Assembly: GCF_033239625.1 (NCBI RefSeq)
Contig: NZ_BTCK01000037.1
Coordinates: forward strand, 1 to 64,000
Length of the DNA: 64,000 bases
Origin: Paenibacillus_T sp033239625
GTDB lineage: Bacteria > Bacillota > Bacilli > Paenibacillales > Paenibacillaceae
Reading direction: 5' to 3'
The notes below the pieces were generated by a model that saw only the letters and a program-made list of their open reading frames with translations, had not been told where the DNA came from and made no database searches. Within the stretch, counting starts at the first letter, position 1. Each line of letters starts with the position of its first letter. This document shows, one piece after another, positions 1 to 8,692 of this stretch. The position numbers were made by a program, and so were the translations under genes.

Positions 1-303
1 TTTTGTATTCTGAAACACCAGTTATAGCGTAGGGTTGACAAGTTTCGTTCATATCAGCGATCGGAAGAACATTCACCTGCGGAGGCGGAGTGTGCTCACA
101 CCAACTACTTTTCGAAAGAACATTTGTCTGCGAAGCGGTTCATGCTGCAGCGATCGTAAGAACATTCACCTGCGGAGTCGGAGCACCAAGCGAATGAAAG
201 AGTATTTACCTGTCCTCACTTATGCCCCACTCGTCACATTCACTCGCGGAGCATAAGTGAGGGAGCTTTAACAAATAATGAAACCAACTATGGCGCAAGG
301 GAG
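1..303. repeat. Repeat-rich gene-free region upstream of spoVA
   Basis: A degenerate element resembling ACATTCACCTGCGGAG recurs near 69, 120 (diverged), 162 and 235. Copies 1 and 3 share flanks of the type GATCGGAAGA before and a CGGAG word after. A perfect 12-bp inverted repeat, CCTCACTTATGC (214-225) and GCATAAGTGAGG (251-262), encloses the fourth copy. The open frame at 35-256 only translates these repeats (RKNIHLR-type units) and has no ribosome binding site, so I do not call it a gene. No sporulation sigma-factor promoter could be recognised with confidence. A related element occurs near 59241. Confidence 0.55.
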
Positions 304-312
304 ATGACCAAG

Positions 313-807
313 TTGTCCACGAGCAGCGCGGGCGGACGCCCTTATAAGAAAATGAGCATGTCCCCGAAGGAGTATCAGGATTTCGCTAAAATGCGGGAGC
401 CGTCGCGTTCCGTTTTGACTAACTGCATCAAAGCATTCGTTATTGGCGGCCTGATTTGTGTGTTAGGTCAGTTTATTCAGGAGCTTTACATTAACTTGGC
501 GGGGATGGATAAGAAAGCGGCGAGCAATCCAACAGTCGCCACGTTGATCTTCATTTCGGTCGTGCTCACATCCCTAGGCATTTATGACAAAATCGGGCAA
601 TGGGCGGGCGCCGGTACGGCAGTGCCCGTAACCGGGTTCGCGAACTCGATGTGCTCCGCGGCGCTTGAGCACCGCTCCGAAGGGCTTGTGCTTGGCGTTG
701 GCGCTAACATGTTCAAGCTGGCTGGCTCCGTTATCGTCTATGGAACGGTCGCAGCCTTTTTCGTCGGGATCGGGCACTTGATCTTCGGGACAGGAGGGAA
801 TCACTAA
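313..807 (+). CDS. spoVAC: SpoVAC, stage V sporulation dipicolinate channel protein
   Basis: This is an inner spore membrane protein of the SpoVA complex, which moves Ca-dipicolinic acid during sporulation and germination; SpoVAC has been described as a mechanosensitive channel. The translation has the family's hydrophobic layout and the sequence GAGTAVPVTGFANSM, with about four membrane segments and a usual length (about 164 residues). I chose the TTG at 313 because AAGGGAG (297-303) lies 9 nt upstream of it, whereas the ATG at 304 directly abuts that site; ATG 352 is also possible. spoVAD follows after 1 nt. There is no spoVAA or spoVAB immediately upstream, so this is the short spoVAC-AD-AE form of the operon. 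Forespore (sigma-G) expression is expected but no promoter was identified. Confidence 0.93.
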   Translation: MSTSSAGGRPYKKMSMSPKEYQDFAKMREPSRSVLTNCIKAFVIGGLICVLGQFIQELYINLAGMDKKAASNPTVATLIFISVVLTSLGIYDKIGQWAGAGTAVPVTGFANSMCSAALEHRSEGLVLGVGANMFKLAGSVIVYGTVAAFFVGIGHLIFGTGGNH

Positions 808-808
808 T

Positions 809-1822
809 ATGCTGAAGGGCAAGCAGACCTGGTGGTTTGAGAACAAGCCTGTCATTATCGGGGCTGCGACCGTTGTGGGACCGGACGAAGGCGAAGGACC
901 TCTTGCATCCGATTTCGATCTTATTCACCCTGAACTGGACATGCAGCAGAAGAGCTGGGAGAAAGCCGAACGGCTGCTGCTGGAGCAGGCAACCGACTTC
1001 GCTGTACAGCACGCAGGCTTGAAAAAAGACGATATCCAGTTTTATATTGGCGGCGATTTGCTTAACCAAATCATCAGCAACAGCTTCGCTGCCCGTTCGC
1101 TTGGTGCGCCATATATCGGCATGTTCGGCGCCTGCTCCACTTCGATGGAGACGCTGGCACTCGCCGCGCAGCTAATCGATTCAGGCAATGCACAACATGC
1201 GATGGCAGGTACGGTCAGCCATAACTGCACGGCGGAGAAGCAGTTCCGCTATCCGACCGAATATGGCTCGCAGAAGCCTCCGACTGCGCAGTATACCGTT
1301 ACCGGTGCGGGGGCTGCCGTCTTAGCTGCAACTGGCAATGGACCCATAGTGGAGTGTGCTACTATTGGCAAAGTGATGGATCTTGGCATTACCGATCCCT
1401 TCAACATGGGGGCGGCCATGGCTCCGGCGGCTGTTGATACGCTTACGGCACATTTTAACGATACCGGCCGGTCGCCTTCCGATTACGATATTATCGTGAC
1501 CGGCGACCTTGCTTCGGTCGGCCACCCCATTGCGAAGGAGCTGCTGCTCCGTGACGGTGTGCCGATGAACGATACGGTATTCAATGACTGCGGCTTAATG
1601 GTTTTTGACATAAGCAAGCAGAAGGTACAAGCAGGGGGGAGCGGCTGCGGTTGTTCGGCCGTCGTTACCTACGGTCATCTGCTCAAAAGAATTGATCGCG
1701 GCGAGATCAAACGTATTCTTGTCGCAGCAACAGGCGCACTGTTATCGCCGCTGTCCTTCCAGCAAGGGGAATCGATCCCTTGCATTGCGCATGCGGTTTC
1801 CATTAGCGCCAAGGGGGTGTGA
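809..1822 (+). CDS. spoVAD: SpoVAD, stage V sporulation protein
   Basis: A thiolase-fold protein of the SpoVA complex that binds dipicolinic acid on the outer face of the spore inner membrane. The 337-residue translation is full family length and carries typical stretches such as GMFGACSTSMETLAL around the position of the ketosynthase-like nucleophile, and GGSGCGCSA near residue 275. The ATG lies 1 nt after the spoVAC stop and is preceded by AGGAGGGA at 792-799. Its stop (1820-1822) lies 2 nt before the spoVAE start, so the three genes are surely one transcript. No truncation or frame problem is seen. Confidence 0.95.
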   Translation: MLKGKQTWWFENKPVIIGAATVVGPDEGEGPLASDFDLIHPELDMQQKSWEKAERLLLEQATDFAVQHAGLKKDDIQFYIGGDLLNQIISNSFAARSLGAPYIGMFGACSTSMETLALAAQLIDSGNAQHAMAGTVSHNCTAEKQFRYPTEYGSQKPPTAQYTVTGAGAAVLAATGNGPIVECATIGKVMDLGITDPFNMGAAMAPAAVDTLTAHFNDTGRSPSDYDIIVTGDLASVGHPIAKELLLRDGVPMNDTVFNDCGLMVFDISKQKVQAGGSGCGCSAVVTYGHLLKRIDRGEIKRILVAATGALLSPLSFQQGESIPCIAHAVSISAKGV

Positions 1823-1824
1823 TC

Positions 1825-2175
1825 ATGGTATTTCTATGGGCATTTCTCGTAGGCGGAGCAATCTGTGTCATTGGACAGCTGATGTTCGATGTGTTCAAAT
1901 TAACGCCAGCGCATACGATGGCGACATTGGTCGTCGCCGGTGCGTTGCTGGACGGCATAGGGTTGTATGATCCGCTGGTCGACTTTGCCGGGGCGGGGGC
2001 AACGGTGCCGATTACGAGCTTCGGCAATGCGCTCGTGCACGGCGCGTTGACCTCGCTTCGAGAAGATGGCTGGATTGGTGTCATTACAGGCATTTTCAAG
2101 CTGACGAGCGCCGGCATATCCGCTGCGATCATTTTCTCCTTCCTTGCGTCCGTTGTTATTCGGCCGAAAGGCTGA
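1825..2175 (+). CDS. spoVAE: SpoVAE (SpoVAEb type), stage V sporulation membrane protein
   Basis: A small membrane protein of the SpoVA dipicolinate channel, distantly related to SpoVAC: both contain a GAGA/T-VPxT-FxN motif, here GAGATVPITSFGNALVHG. It has 116 residues and about four hydrophobic segments. The ATG at 1825 is preferred over the in-frame GTG at 1819 because the GGGGG of the ribosome binding site (1813-1817) runs into that GTG. It is the last gene of the operon: a strong terminator follows at 2217-2253. No spoVAF or germinant-receptor gene follows. Confidence 0.92.
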   Translation: MVFLWAFLVGGAICVIGQLMFDVFKLTPAHTMATLVVAGALLDGIGLYDPLVDFAGAGATVPITSFGNALVHGALTSLREDGWIGVITGIFKLTSAGISAAIIFSFLASVVIRPKG

Positions 2176-2216
2176 GCACAACATCACGACGGTATGGATG
2201 GGATATACGAAACATT

Positions 2217-2253
2217 TTGGAGGGTTCCGCTGTGGAATCCTCCAATTTTTTTT
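2217..2253 (+). terminator. Rho-independent terminator of the spoVA operon
   Basis: TTGGAGGGTTCC (2217-2228) pairs with GGAATCCTCCAA (2234-2245) through one G-U pair and a 5-nt loop. An uninterrupted T tract follows (2246-2253). It ends the spoVAC-AD-AE transcript before the MoxR gene. Confidence 0.9.
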
Positions 2254-2366
2254 GGCGTGTTCACAGATGTACGCTTCACGATATTTCTAGTAAAATAGGA
2301 TAAGATTGTATGTATTTTTACCTATGCCTAACAACCTCAAACTTGTAAACCGGGAGGAACGTTACG

Positions 2367-3323
2367 ATGGAACTGCGCCAGTCAGATCTGCAATTGTGCT
2401 CTGCGATTCGTGCTAATTTAGAGAGCTGTATCCTGGGAAAGCAAGACGAAATTGAGCGCATGCTGACAGCTGTGCTTTCAGGTGGTCATATTCTGTTGGA
2501 GGACGTGCCGGGAACTGGCAAAACGCAGCTTGTGAAAGCGCTTGCGAAGTCAATCGGCGGTCAATTCCGACGTATTCAATGTAATCCGGACTTACTTCCT
2601 ACTGATATTACAGGCGTATCGATTTATCATCCGAAACAGGAAACATTCTTGTTCCGGGCAGGTCCGATCATGTGCCATCTGCTGCTTGCCGACGAGATTA
2701 ACCGTGCGACAACGAAGACGCAGTCTGCACTGCTGGAGGCAATGGAGGAAGGCCATGTAACCGTAGATGGCGAGACCTATGAGCTGCCGCGTCCATTCCT
2801 GCTGATCGCGACGCAGAACCCGATTGAGTTCGAAGGCACTTACGTGCTGCCGGAAGCTCAGCTGGATCGCTTCATGATGAAGCTGTCACTTGGCTATCCG
2901 TCTGCTGCTGATGAGCATCGGATGATTATGGCGAGCGACAGCAGCCATCCTTCGGATCGGATAGAGCAAGTAGCTGAGATAGAAGATTTGGTTCGACTGC
3001 AGCAGCTTGTTTCGGAAGTGCATGTGGACAATGCCGTTGCTGAGTACGCGGTATCGATTGTGCGGGCGACCCGCAGCCATCGCGCTTCGCTCATCGGAGC
3101 GAGCCCGCGGGCAGCCGTATCGCTGATGCGCGCATCCCGCGCTTCGGCTTTCCTGCGGGAGCGGACCTTCGTTACGCCGGATGATGTGAAACGGATGGCG
3201 GAAACCGTGCTTCCGCACCGGATTATTTTGCATGCAGAGGCACGCATGAATGGCCTGAAGTCTGAAGATATTGTGCAGGACGCCCTCCAACAGACGAAGG
3301 TGCCGATCCGTATGGAGCGATGA
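2367..3323 (+). CDS. MoxR-family AAA+ ATPase
   Basis: A cytoplasmic AAA+ ATPase of the MoxR family, thought to act as a chaperone-like remodelling factor for partner proteins encoded next to it. The 318-residue protein has a Walker A motif in EDVPGTGKTQLVKALA (about residues 40-55), a Walker B motif LLLADEINRA (about 107-116), and the sensor-1 segment ATQNPIEFEGTYVLPEAQLDRF. GGGAGGAACG precedes the ATG at 2367. It overlaps the following DUF58 gene by 4 nt, and that gene overlaps the transglutaminase gene by 4 nt. MoxR, DUF58 and transglutaminase is a widespread conserved trio of unproven function, probably at the cell envelope. Confidence 0.93.
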   Translation: MELRQSDLQLCSAIRANLESCILGKQDEIERMLTAVLSGGHILLEDVPGTGKTQLVKALAKSIGGQFRRIQCNPDLLPTDITGVSIYHPKQETFLFRAGPIMCHLLLADEINRATTKTQSALLEAMEEGHVTVDGETYELPRPFLLIATQNPIEFEGTYVLPEAQLDRFMMKLSLGYPSAADEHRMIMASDSSHPSDRIEQVAEIEDLVRLQQLVSEVHVDNAVAEYAVSIVRATRSHRASLIGASPRAAVSLMRASRASAFLRERTFVTPDDVKRMAETVLPHRIILHAEARMNGLKSEDIVQDALQQTKVPIRMER

Positions 3324-4576
3324 TCATGCGCGGGAGCAATCGCTCGTCCAACCGCTGGCGCTGGGCTTTTGTCGCGGTCATTTATGTGTTCAATATTATG
3401 TATTTCATGTTCCAGGGCGGCAAAACGCCGATGATGCTGTTCGTTATTCTGAACGTACTTATTATTTATCTTTTTCTGGGTCAATGGTCGGGCATCCGGC
3501 TGGTGCAAGGGTCGCGTGTTGTTGCGAACAATAGCAGCGGCGACGGGACGATGCACAGCGGCATGAGCGTCGAAGTATCGCTCGGGATTCGAGTTCCAGG
3601 CTTCTATCCGCTGCCATATGTTCTTGTTCGGGACAGGCTGCTTCGCCATGATGGTCAATCCATTCCATTCGAGACGTCATTCGTTCCGAACTGGAAGCGC
3701 ACGGGAGAAGTCAGCTATACGACGCCCCCTCTCAAACGAGGCGTTTATCAATTCGCTCCGACCCAATGTACAACGCGTGACGTATTCGGCCTGTTCGAGC
3801 ACAGCGGTTCGTTCGAAGCGAACGGAACATTCAGCGTCGTACCGCAGGCGGTGCCGCTGCGTAACTGGTACCGTATTCGCCGAGGAATGCGAGGACCGCA
3901 TTCACACGCCTCCGCTCCGCGTGCTGCGAAGGAAACAACGCAGATCAACGGCGTCAGGGAGTATTTATATGGTGATAAATTGTCTCGTGTCCATTGGAAT
4001 GCGACCGCTAAGACCGGTGAATGGAAATCGAAAGCGTTTGAGCGTGAGTCGCTGCCGCGAACGATCGTCATTCTTGATCGGCATTCCGAAGCGTATGGCG
4101 TGAAGCAAGAGCGGTTCGAGCTTGCCGTATCCGTAACAGCTTCGATTATCGAGTTAGGCACGCGTCATGAGACGGCAATGGGGCTCGTCTCGCCTGGTGA
4201 GCGCTCGACGGTACTCCCTCCGCGGACAGGCATCGAGCAGCGAGAGCAGATGATTCGTCATCTTACGGTCGTAGAGCCGGATGCTGCGCAGCCGCTATTT
4301 GTCTCCATTCAGAAGCTTGAACCGGTCTGGGAGCCTGGTACGCTTGTCGTAATCATCTCGGGCGCTGCGAATGAGGATATGTATCGCACGATGAGCTGGC
4401 TTTCCCGCAAAGGCGTATCATTGACGTATATCGGCGTCGATGAGTCTGACGCGAGGTTCGGCAGACTGATTAAGACAGCTTGGCTGCAGTCGCTCCGTGC
4501 CAAAGGCTGGACTGCGCTCAGCGTAAGGCAGCTGCAAGAGCTTCCATCCGTGCTGGAAGGGGGCGGCGCTTCATGA
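3320..4576 (+). CDS. DUF58 domain-containing membrane protein
   Basis: Two N-terminal membrane segments (about residues 10-27 and 31-50) are followed by a beta-rich region and the DUF58 signature near residue 220, seen as REYLYGDKLSRVHWNATAKT, then a von Willebrand A-like region (IVILDRHSEAYG). Length is 418 residues, normal for the family. The ATG at 3320 overlaps the MoxR stop as ATGA; a second in-frame ATG at 3326 is possible. It sits between MoxR and a transglutaminase-like gene, with overlapping start/stop codons on both sides, so the three products are probably made in fixed proportion. The biochemical role of DUF58 proteins is not established. Confidence 0.9.
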   Translation: MIMRGSNRSSNRWRWAFVAVIYVFNIMYFMFQGGKTPMMLFVILNVLIIYLFLGQWSGIRLVQGSRVVANNSSGDGTMHSGMSVEVSLGIRVPGFYPLPYVLVRDRLLRHDGQSIPFETSFVPNWKRTGEVSYTTPPLKRGVYQFAPTQCTTRDVFGLFEHSGSFEANGTFSVVPQAVPLRNWYRIRRGMRGPHSHASAPRAAKETTQINGVREYLYGDKLSRVHWNATAKTGEWKSKAFERESLPRTIVILDRHSEAYGVKQERFELAVSVTASIIELGTRHETAMGLVSPGERSTVLPPRTGIEQREQMIRHLTVVEPDAAQPLFVSIQKLEPVWEPGTLVVIISGAANEDMYRTMSWLSRKGVSLTYIGVDESDARFGRLIKTAWLQSLRAKGWTALSVRQLQELPSVLEGGGAS

Positions 4577-6876
4577 CAATGGCAAGAACAGTCGGCCCAG
4601 TCCGACCGGCTAGCCGCTCAACCTCGATATTGGCCCGGCTGGGTGCCGGATTGCGTGACAGCTGGTACAGACGAATCTCAACGCTTATGACAGCGATTAT
4701 CGTCTGGCAGTTGACGCACGTATTCGAAGGTTATTGGTGGGAAGAAACGTTCAGCTGCATACGATTCGTTCTCATATCCACCGTCGCGTTGGAATGGATC
4801 ATTCCATGGCGTCTGCCATACCGAATGATGCTGCAGGCAATCGTCTTGCTCATCGCTTCGGGGCGTACGGCCGGCTTTCATTATGTTGAGCTTCAGAACA
4901 TGAAGTCGCTGTCGAATTTGTGGTCATGGATTGCAGATAATGCGTCTCAGCTAAGCCCATTTATTCAGCTGGCGGCATTAGCCTGGGGGTTGACCTTATT
5001 CTTCTCGCTGTGGGCGTCCAAGCGAAGACGGATCATTATCTTCGCTGCTGCAAGTCTGCTCTCGCTTATGATCGCCGATTCCTATACGATGATTTATTTA
5101 TGGGATGAGACGGCATGGGCGATATTCGCATCGCTGGCGTGGCTCGTTGCCGATCACTTTAATCGGTTTCAGCGCGAGCATCCGAGCAGTTGGTCAGAGC
5201 TGCTGGAGTACCCAATCAGCTTCTTTCTTCCGGTTGTCTTTATTATTGCTTTCATTATGGTGCTCGGTATTCTTACGCCAAGCATCGCGCCTATTATGAA
5301 GGATCCTTACACGATGTGGGCGGAGTCGCATGGCAAGAAGGTCATTGGCTCGTATACGGATAATCTTCCGGTGCTCGGAAGCGTAGGAGACTTCAATTCT
5401 GGGGATACAAGTTCGGGCTACAGCCGGAATGATCTTGAGCTTGGCGGCGGATTCAAATTCGATTATTCGCCTGTTATGTCTGTGAGCACTTCTCACCGCA
5501 GCTATTGGCGCGGGGAAACTCGATCGGATTATACAGGCAACGGTTGGGCCGAGTCGGAAGATACCGGCAATCAGATCGTGGGATTAAAGCAGAATGAGCA
5601 GTTGCCGATTAATGAGGATCGCAGCAAGGCGAAGACGATCGAAATTACACAGTCGTTCACGATGCTTCGCGAAGATTCGTATCCGGTATTGTTCGCGGCA
5701 GCGCCTGCCAAGCAGCTTCGCTGGGTTGGTGATGACAAGACAGGCAGCATTCCGACCGATCTGAGCTGGAATCCGGAAGGTTGGGAGCTTCGTTGGTTTA
5801 ATGGCGGCAGCCAAAACCCTTATCCGACGACGTATTCCGTCGTATCCGAGCTTCCAGTGTTGAATAACGCGGCGTTGAGCCAGACTGCGGCTGGCTGGGG
5901 GACATCCGATTCTCGAAAGGCGGAGCATCAGCAATATTATGACTTGCCGAAGACGGTGACGAGCCGCGTCGGAAAGCTGGCGCAGCAGATTACGGCCGGT
6001 TCAACCAATGATTACGAGAAGGCGTTGCGTATTCAGACGTACTTGAAGGATAACTTCGCTTACACGAACGAGCCGGATACATCGCTGCGCACTAGCCCTG
6101 ACTTTGTTGATTCCTTCTTATTCGAAGTAAAAGAAGGCTATTGTGATTATTTCTCAACCGCTATGGCTGTATTGGGACGTACAGTGGGTCTGCCCGTTCG
6201 CTGGGTCAAAGGCTATGCGCCAGGCACTCTGCCGTACAATGAGGACGAGATGCGCAATCAAGGTTTTGTACCGGATGAAGCAACACGCAATCCGAATGGC
6301 GAAGGGACCTATACGGTTCGCAACGCCGATGCGCATTCTTGGGTAGAAATTTATTTTGACGGCTTCGGCTGGATTCCATTCGAACCGACGCCAGGCTTCC
6401 AATTCCCTTATCCGATTGAAGACGAGCAGGAAGTTACCGTTCCGGAGGTCGACATGTCGGATATGACGGATGCGCCGGTCGTTGAATCGAACAGCTCGTT
6501 CTTCTCGCCGCGCACCTTCATGTGGTTTGCTGTCTTACTGCTTGCTGCGTTACTGATCTATGTTTGGTTCCGTCGCCAGCAGCTGGCAGATTCCTATGCT
6601 CGGATTCGATATCGGGCAAGCAATGGCAACGAGCGAATCGTTGCCGAGACGAACCGGCTTGTTCGTTATGCAAGACGCAAAGGCTTGCAAAGGGAAGAGT
6701 GGGAAACGGTGCGAGAAGCATCGGAGAGATGGTCGAAGGAACGAACCTATTTGCGCTCTGACCTGAAGACGGTTGCCGACTGCTTCGAAAGGGCCAAATA
6801 CGGCACAACCGTCTACGAACAGGCGGAGGTTGACCGCTTTCTCTCGATCGTTCGTTCAATTCGGGATCGTATGTAG
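4573..6876 (+). CDS. Transglutaminase-like membrane protein (TgpA family)
   Basis: A 767-residue membrane protein. The N-terminal third has several hydrophobic segments, then comes an extracytoplasmic domain with a transglutaminase/protease-like core, one C-terminal membrane helix (near FMWFAVLLLAALLIYVWF) and a cytoplasmic DUF4129-like tail. The core shows the papain-like triad: Cys in VKEGYCDYFSTAMAVLGR, His in RNADAHSWVEIYFDG and Asp in that last segment, followed by WIPFEPTPGF. The frame is open from 4480, but ATG 4573 overlaps the DUF58 stop as ATGA and gives the expected N terminus. This family includes the Pseudomonas TgpA protein. The substrate here is unknown, probably cell-envelope proteins. 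Confidence 0.92.
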   Translation: MTMARTVGPVRPASRSTSILARLGAGLRDSWYRRISTLMTAIIVWQLTHVFEGYWWEETFSCIRFVLISTVALEWIIPWRLPYRMMLQAIVLLIASGRTAGFHYVELQNMKSLSNLWSWIADNASQLSPFIQLAALAWGLTLFFSLWASKRRRIIIFAAASLLSLMIADSYTMIYLWDETAWAIFASLAWLVADHFNRFQREHPSSWSELLEYPISFFLPVVFIIAFIMVLGILTPSIAPIMKDPYTMWAESHGKKVIGSYTDNLPVLGSVGDFNSGDTSSGYSRNDLELGGGFKFDYSPVMSVSTSHRSYWRGETRSDYTGNGWAESEDTGNQIVGLKQNEQLPINEDRSKAKTIEITQSFTMLREDSYPVLFAAAPAKQLRWVGDDKTGSIPTDLSWNPEGWELRWFNGGSQNPYPTTYSVVSELPVLNNAALSQTAAGWGTSDSRKAEHQQYYDLPKTVTSRVGKLAQQITAGSTNDYEKALRIQTYLKDNFAYTNEPDTSLRTSPDFVDSFLFEVKEGYCDYFSTAMAVLGRTVGLPVRWVKGYAPGTLPYNEDEMRNQGFVPDEATRNPNGEGTYTVRNADAHSWVEIYFDGFGWIPFEPTPGFQFPYPIEDEQEVTVPEVDMSDMTDAPVVESNSSFFSPRTFMWFAVLLLAALLIYVWFRRQQLADSYARIRYRASNGNERIVAETNRLVRYARRKGLQREEWETVREASERWSKERTYLRSDLKTVADCFERAKYGTTVYEQAEVDRFLSIVRSIRDRM

Positions 6877-6889
6877 CGGAAGATGATGA

Positions 6890-6928
6890 ACCGCATGGCG
6901 CCATTTCGGCGCCGTGCGGTATTTTTTT
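6890..6928 (+). terminator. Rho-independent terminator after the MoxR-DUF58-transglutaminase operon
   Basis: ACCGCATGGCGCC (6890-6902) pairs with GGCGCCGTGCGGT (6908-6920) around the loop ATTTC, followed by ATTTTTTT. It is a strong intrinsic terminator. Confidence 0.92.
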
Positions 6929-6956
6929 GCAACATTTTCGGCTATTATGGTATAGT
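6927..6956 (+). promoter_or_regulatory. Candidate sigma-A promoter for yqeG
   Basis: TTGCAA (6927-6932) and TATAGT (6951-6956) are separated by 18 bp and lie 43 bp before yqeG, just downstream of the previous terminator. Recognition is by eye only. Confidence 0.5.
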
Positions 6957-6999
6957 TTTCGTTGTATAGCAAGCAGGTCATTTCAGGGGAGTCGAAACT

Positions 7000-7524
7000 A
7001 TGTTTGAACGGCTGTTGCCGAATTTACGCCTTAATTCTGTATACGATCTTGACATCGAAGCGCTTGCAAGCCGCGGAATCAAAGGCATTATTACCGATCT
7101 TGACAATACGCTGGTCGGAGCCAAGGAACCGCATGCCACGCCACGATTGATCGAATGGCTGGACAAGCTGCACAAGCATGGCTTCAAGATTGTCATCGTT
7201 TCCAATAATAATAATGTGCGCGTGTCGCGTTTTGCCGATCCGCTCGGCATTCCATACGTTCCGCTCGCTCGGAAGCCTAGCAATAAAGCGTTCCGCAGAG
7301 CATTTGAAATTCTCGGCTTGAGAGAAGATCAGACTGCTGTCATTGGCGACCAGATGATGACGGACGTACTCGGCGGCAACCGATTGGGACTGTACACGAT
7401 TCTCGTTCTGCCGATCGCACCAAAGGATGAAGGCGTGATGACCCGCGTCAATCGACTGATGGAACGAATCGCGCTGAGAAGCCTGCGCAAAAAGGGTCTA
7501 TGGTATGAGGAGGAAGCGAAGTGA
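7000..7524 (+). CDS. yqeG: YqeG family HAD IIIA-type phosphatase
   Basis: A small cytoplasmic haloacid dehalogenase-fold phosphatase of 174 residues. Motif I is visible as ITDLDNTLVG (nucleophile Asp about residue 32), motif II as IVSNNNN, a Lys in RKPSNKAF, and motif III as AVIGDQMMTDVLGG. The ATG follows GGGGAGTCG. It overlaps yqeH by 3 nt and opens the conserved yqeG-yqeH-aroE-yhbY-nadD-yqeK-rsfS-yqeM block of Bacillales. Its physiological substrate is not known to me; a lipid phosphate-type role has been suggested for relatives. Confidence 0.93.
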   Translation: MFERLLPNLRLNSVYDLDIEALASRGIKGIITDLDNTLVGAKEPHATPRLIEWLDKLHKHGFKIVIVSNNNNVRVSRFADPLGIPYVPLARKPSNKAFRRAFEILGLREDQTAVIGDQMMTDVLGGNRLGLYTILVLPIAPKDEGVMTRVNRLMERIALRSLRKKGLWYEEEAK

Positions 7525-8648
7525 CAGTAACAGAACAACCGGGTAAGGACACAGGTTGTGCCGGCTGCGGCGTCAAGCTGCAATCGGCAAATAAGGAAAA
7601 AGCGGGGTATATTCCGGCATCGGCTATGGAGCGGACGCCAGTTATTTGCCAGCGCTGTTTCCGCATCAAGAATTATAATGACGCGTCGTCGATCGCAATC
7701 GATCAAGATGATTTCCTGCGCCTGCTTGGCGGCATCGCCAGCACGGACAGCTTGGTTGTGCACATCGTCGATATTTTCGATTTCGAAGGCAGCGTCATTT
7801 CGGGCTTGCAGCGTTTTGTCGGGAACAACCCGGTGCTGCTCGTCGTGAACAAAGTCGATCTGCTGCCGCGTGCGGTCAATCATAACCGCCTCCGCAATTG
7901 GGTGCAGCAACAGGCGAAGGAGCAGGGACTCCGCACCGTTGAGGTTGTGCTGTGCAGTGCGAAACGCAACATTGGCTTCGATCGCGTCGTCGATGCCATC
8001 GAATACTATCGCCGTGGCCGCGACGTCTATGTTGTCGGCGCAACGAACGTAGGCAAATCAACGCTGATCAATCGGATTATTCACGATTACAGCGATCTGG
8101 ATGCGGAGTTGACGACGTCCCGTTATCCAGGCACGACGCTTGATGCCGTCCACATTCCGCTCGATGACGGCAAAGCGATCATTGATACGCCGGGCATCGT
8201 CTATAACCATCGGATGACGGAAGTTGTTCCGCGCAGCGTGCTGCAGGCGATTACGCCGGACAAGCCGATCAAACCGCTCGTTTACCAGCTGGATGAAGGC
8301 CAATCGATGTTCGTTGGCGCGCTCGCACGGTTTGATTTTGTATCGGGCGATCATCAGTCGTTTACGCTGTATCTGTCGAACGGATTGGATGTGCACCGGA
8401 CGAAGCTTGAGCGTGCCGACGAGCTGTATGCCAACCACAAAGGCAAGCTGCTGTCTCCGCCATCCGTCGATGAGCTGGATGAGCTGCCGGCTTGGACGCG
8501 CCATTCGCTCCGTATTCCGCGCGGCGGCGAATATGATGTGTTCGTATCGGGCCTCGGCTGGATGCGTGCGAACAGTACGGCAGGAGCGGTGGTAGACGTC
8601 TACGCACCGAAAGGCATAAAAGTTCACGTGCGCCGCGCGTTGATCTAA
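7521..8648 (+). CDS. yqeH: YqeH, circularly permuted ribosome-biogenesis GTPase
   Basis: A GTPase needed for assembly of the 30S subunit in B. subtilis. The 375-residue protein starts with a four-cysteine zinc finger (CAGCGV near residue 11 and CQRCF near 44). The GTPase motifs then come in permuted order: G4 VVNKVDLLPR, G1 GATNVGKSTLIN, G3 DTPGI. A C-terminal RNA-binding-like region follows. The start is GTG at 7521, overlapping the yqeG stop, with GAGGAGG at about 7507-7513. Confidence 0.96.
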   Translation: MTVTEQPGKDTGCAGCGVKLQSANKEKAGYIPASAMERTPVICQRCFRIKNYNDASSIAIDQDDFLRLLGGIASTDSLVVHIVDIFDFEGSVISGLQRFVGNNPVLLVVNKVDLLPRAVNHNRLRNWVQQQAKEQGLRTVEVVLCSAKRNIGFDRVVDAIEYYRRGRDVYVVGATNVGKSTLINRIIHDYSDLDAELTTSRYPGTTLDAVHIPLDDGKAIIDTPGIVYNHRMTEVVPRSVLQAITPDKPIKPLVYQLDEGQSMFVGALARFDFVSGDHQSFTLYLSNGLDVHRTKLERADELYANHKGKLLSPPSVDELDELPAWTRHSLRIPRGGEYDVFVSGLGWMRANSTAGAVVDVYAPKGIKVHVRRALI

Positions 8649-8692
8649 TCGATCATCCGCGTTGCGTTCGAACACATGGGAGAGTGGCTCGA

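Noticed and set aside
35..256. A 73-codon frame with RKNIHLR-type repeats
   Set aside because: It only translates the DNA repeats, has no ribosome binding site and unusual amino-acid content.
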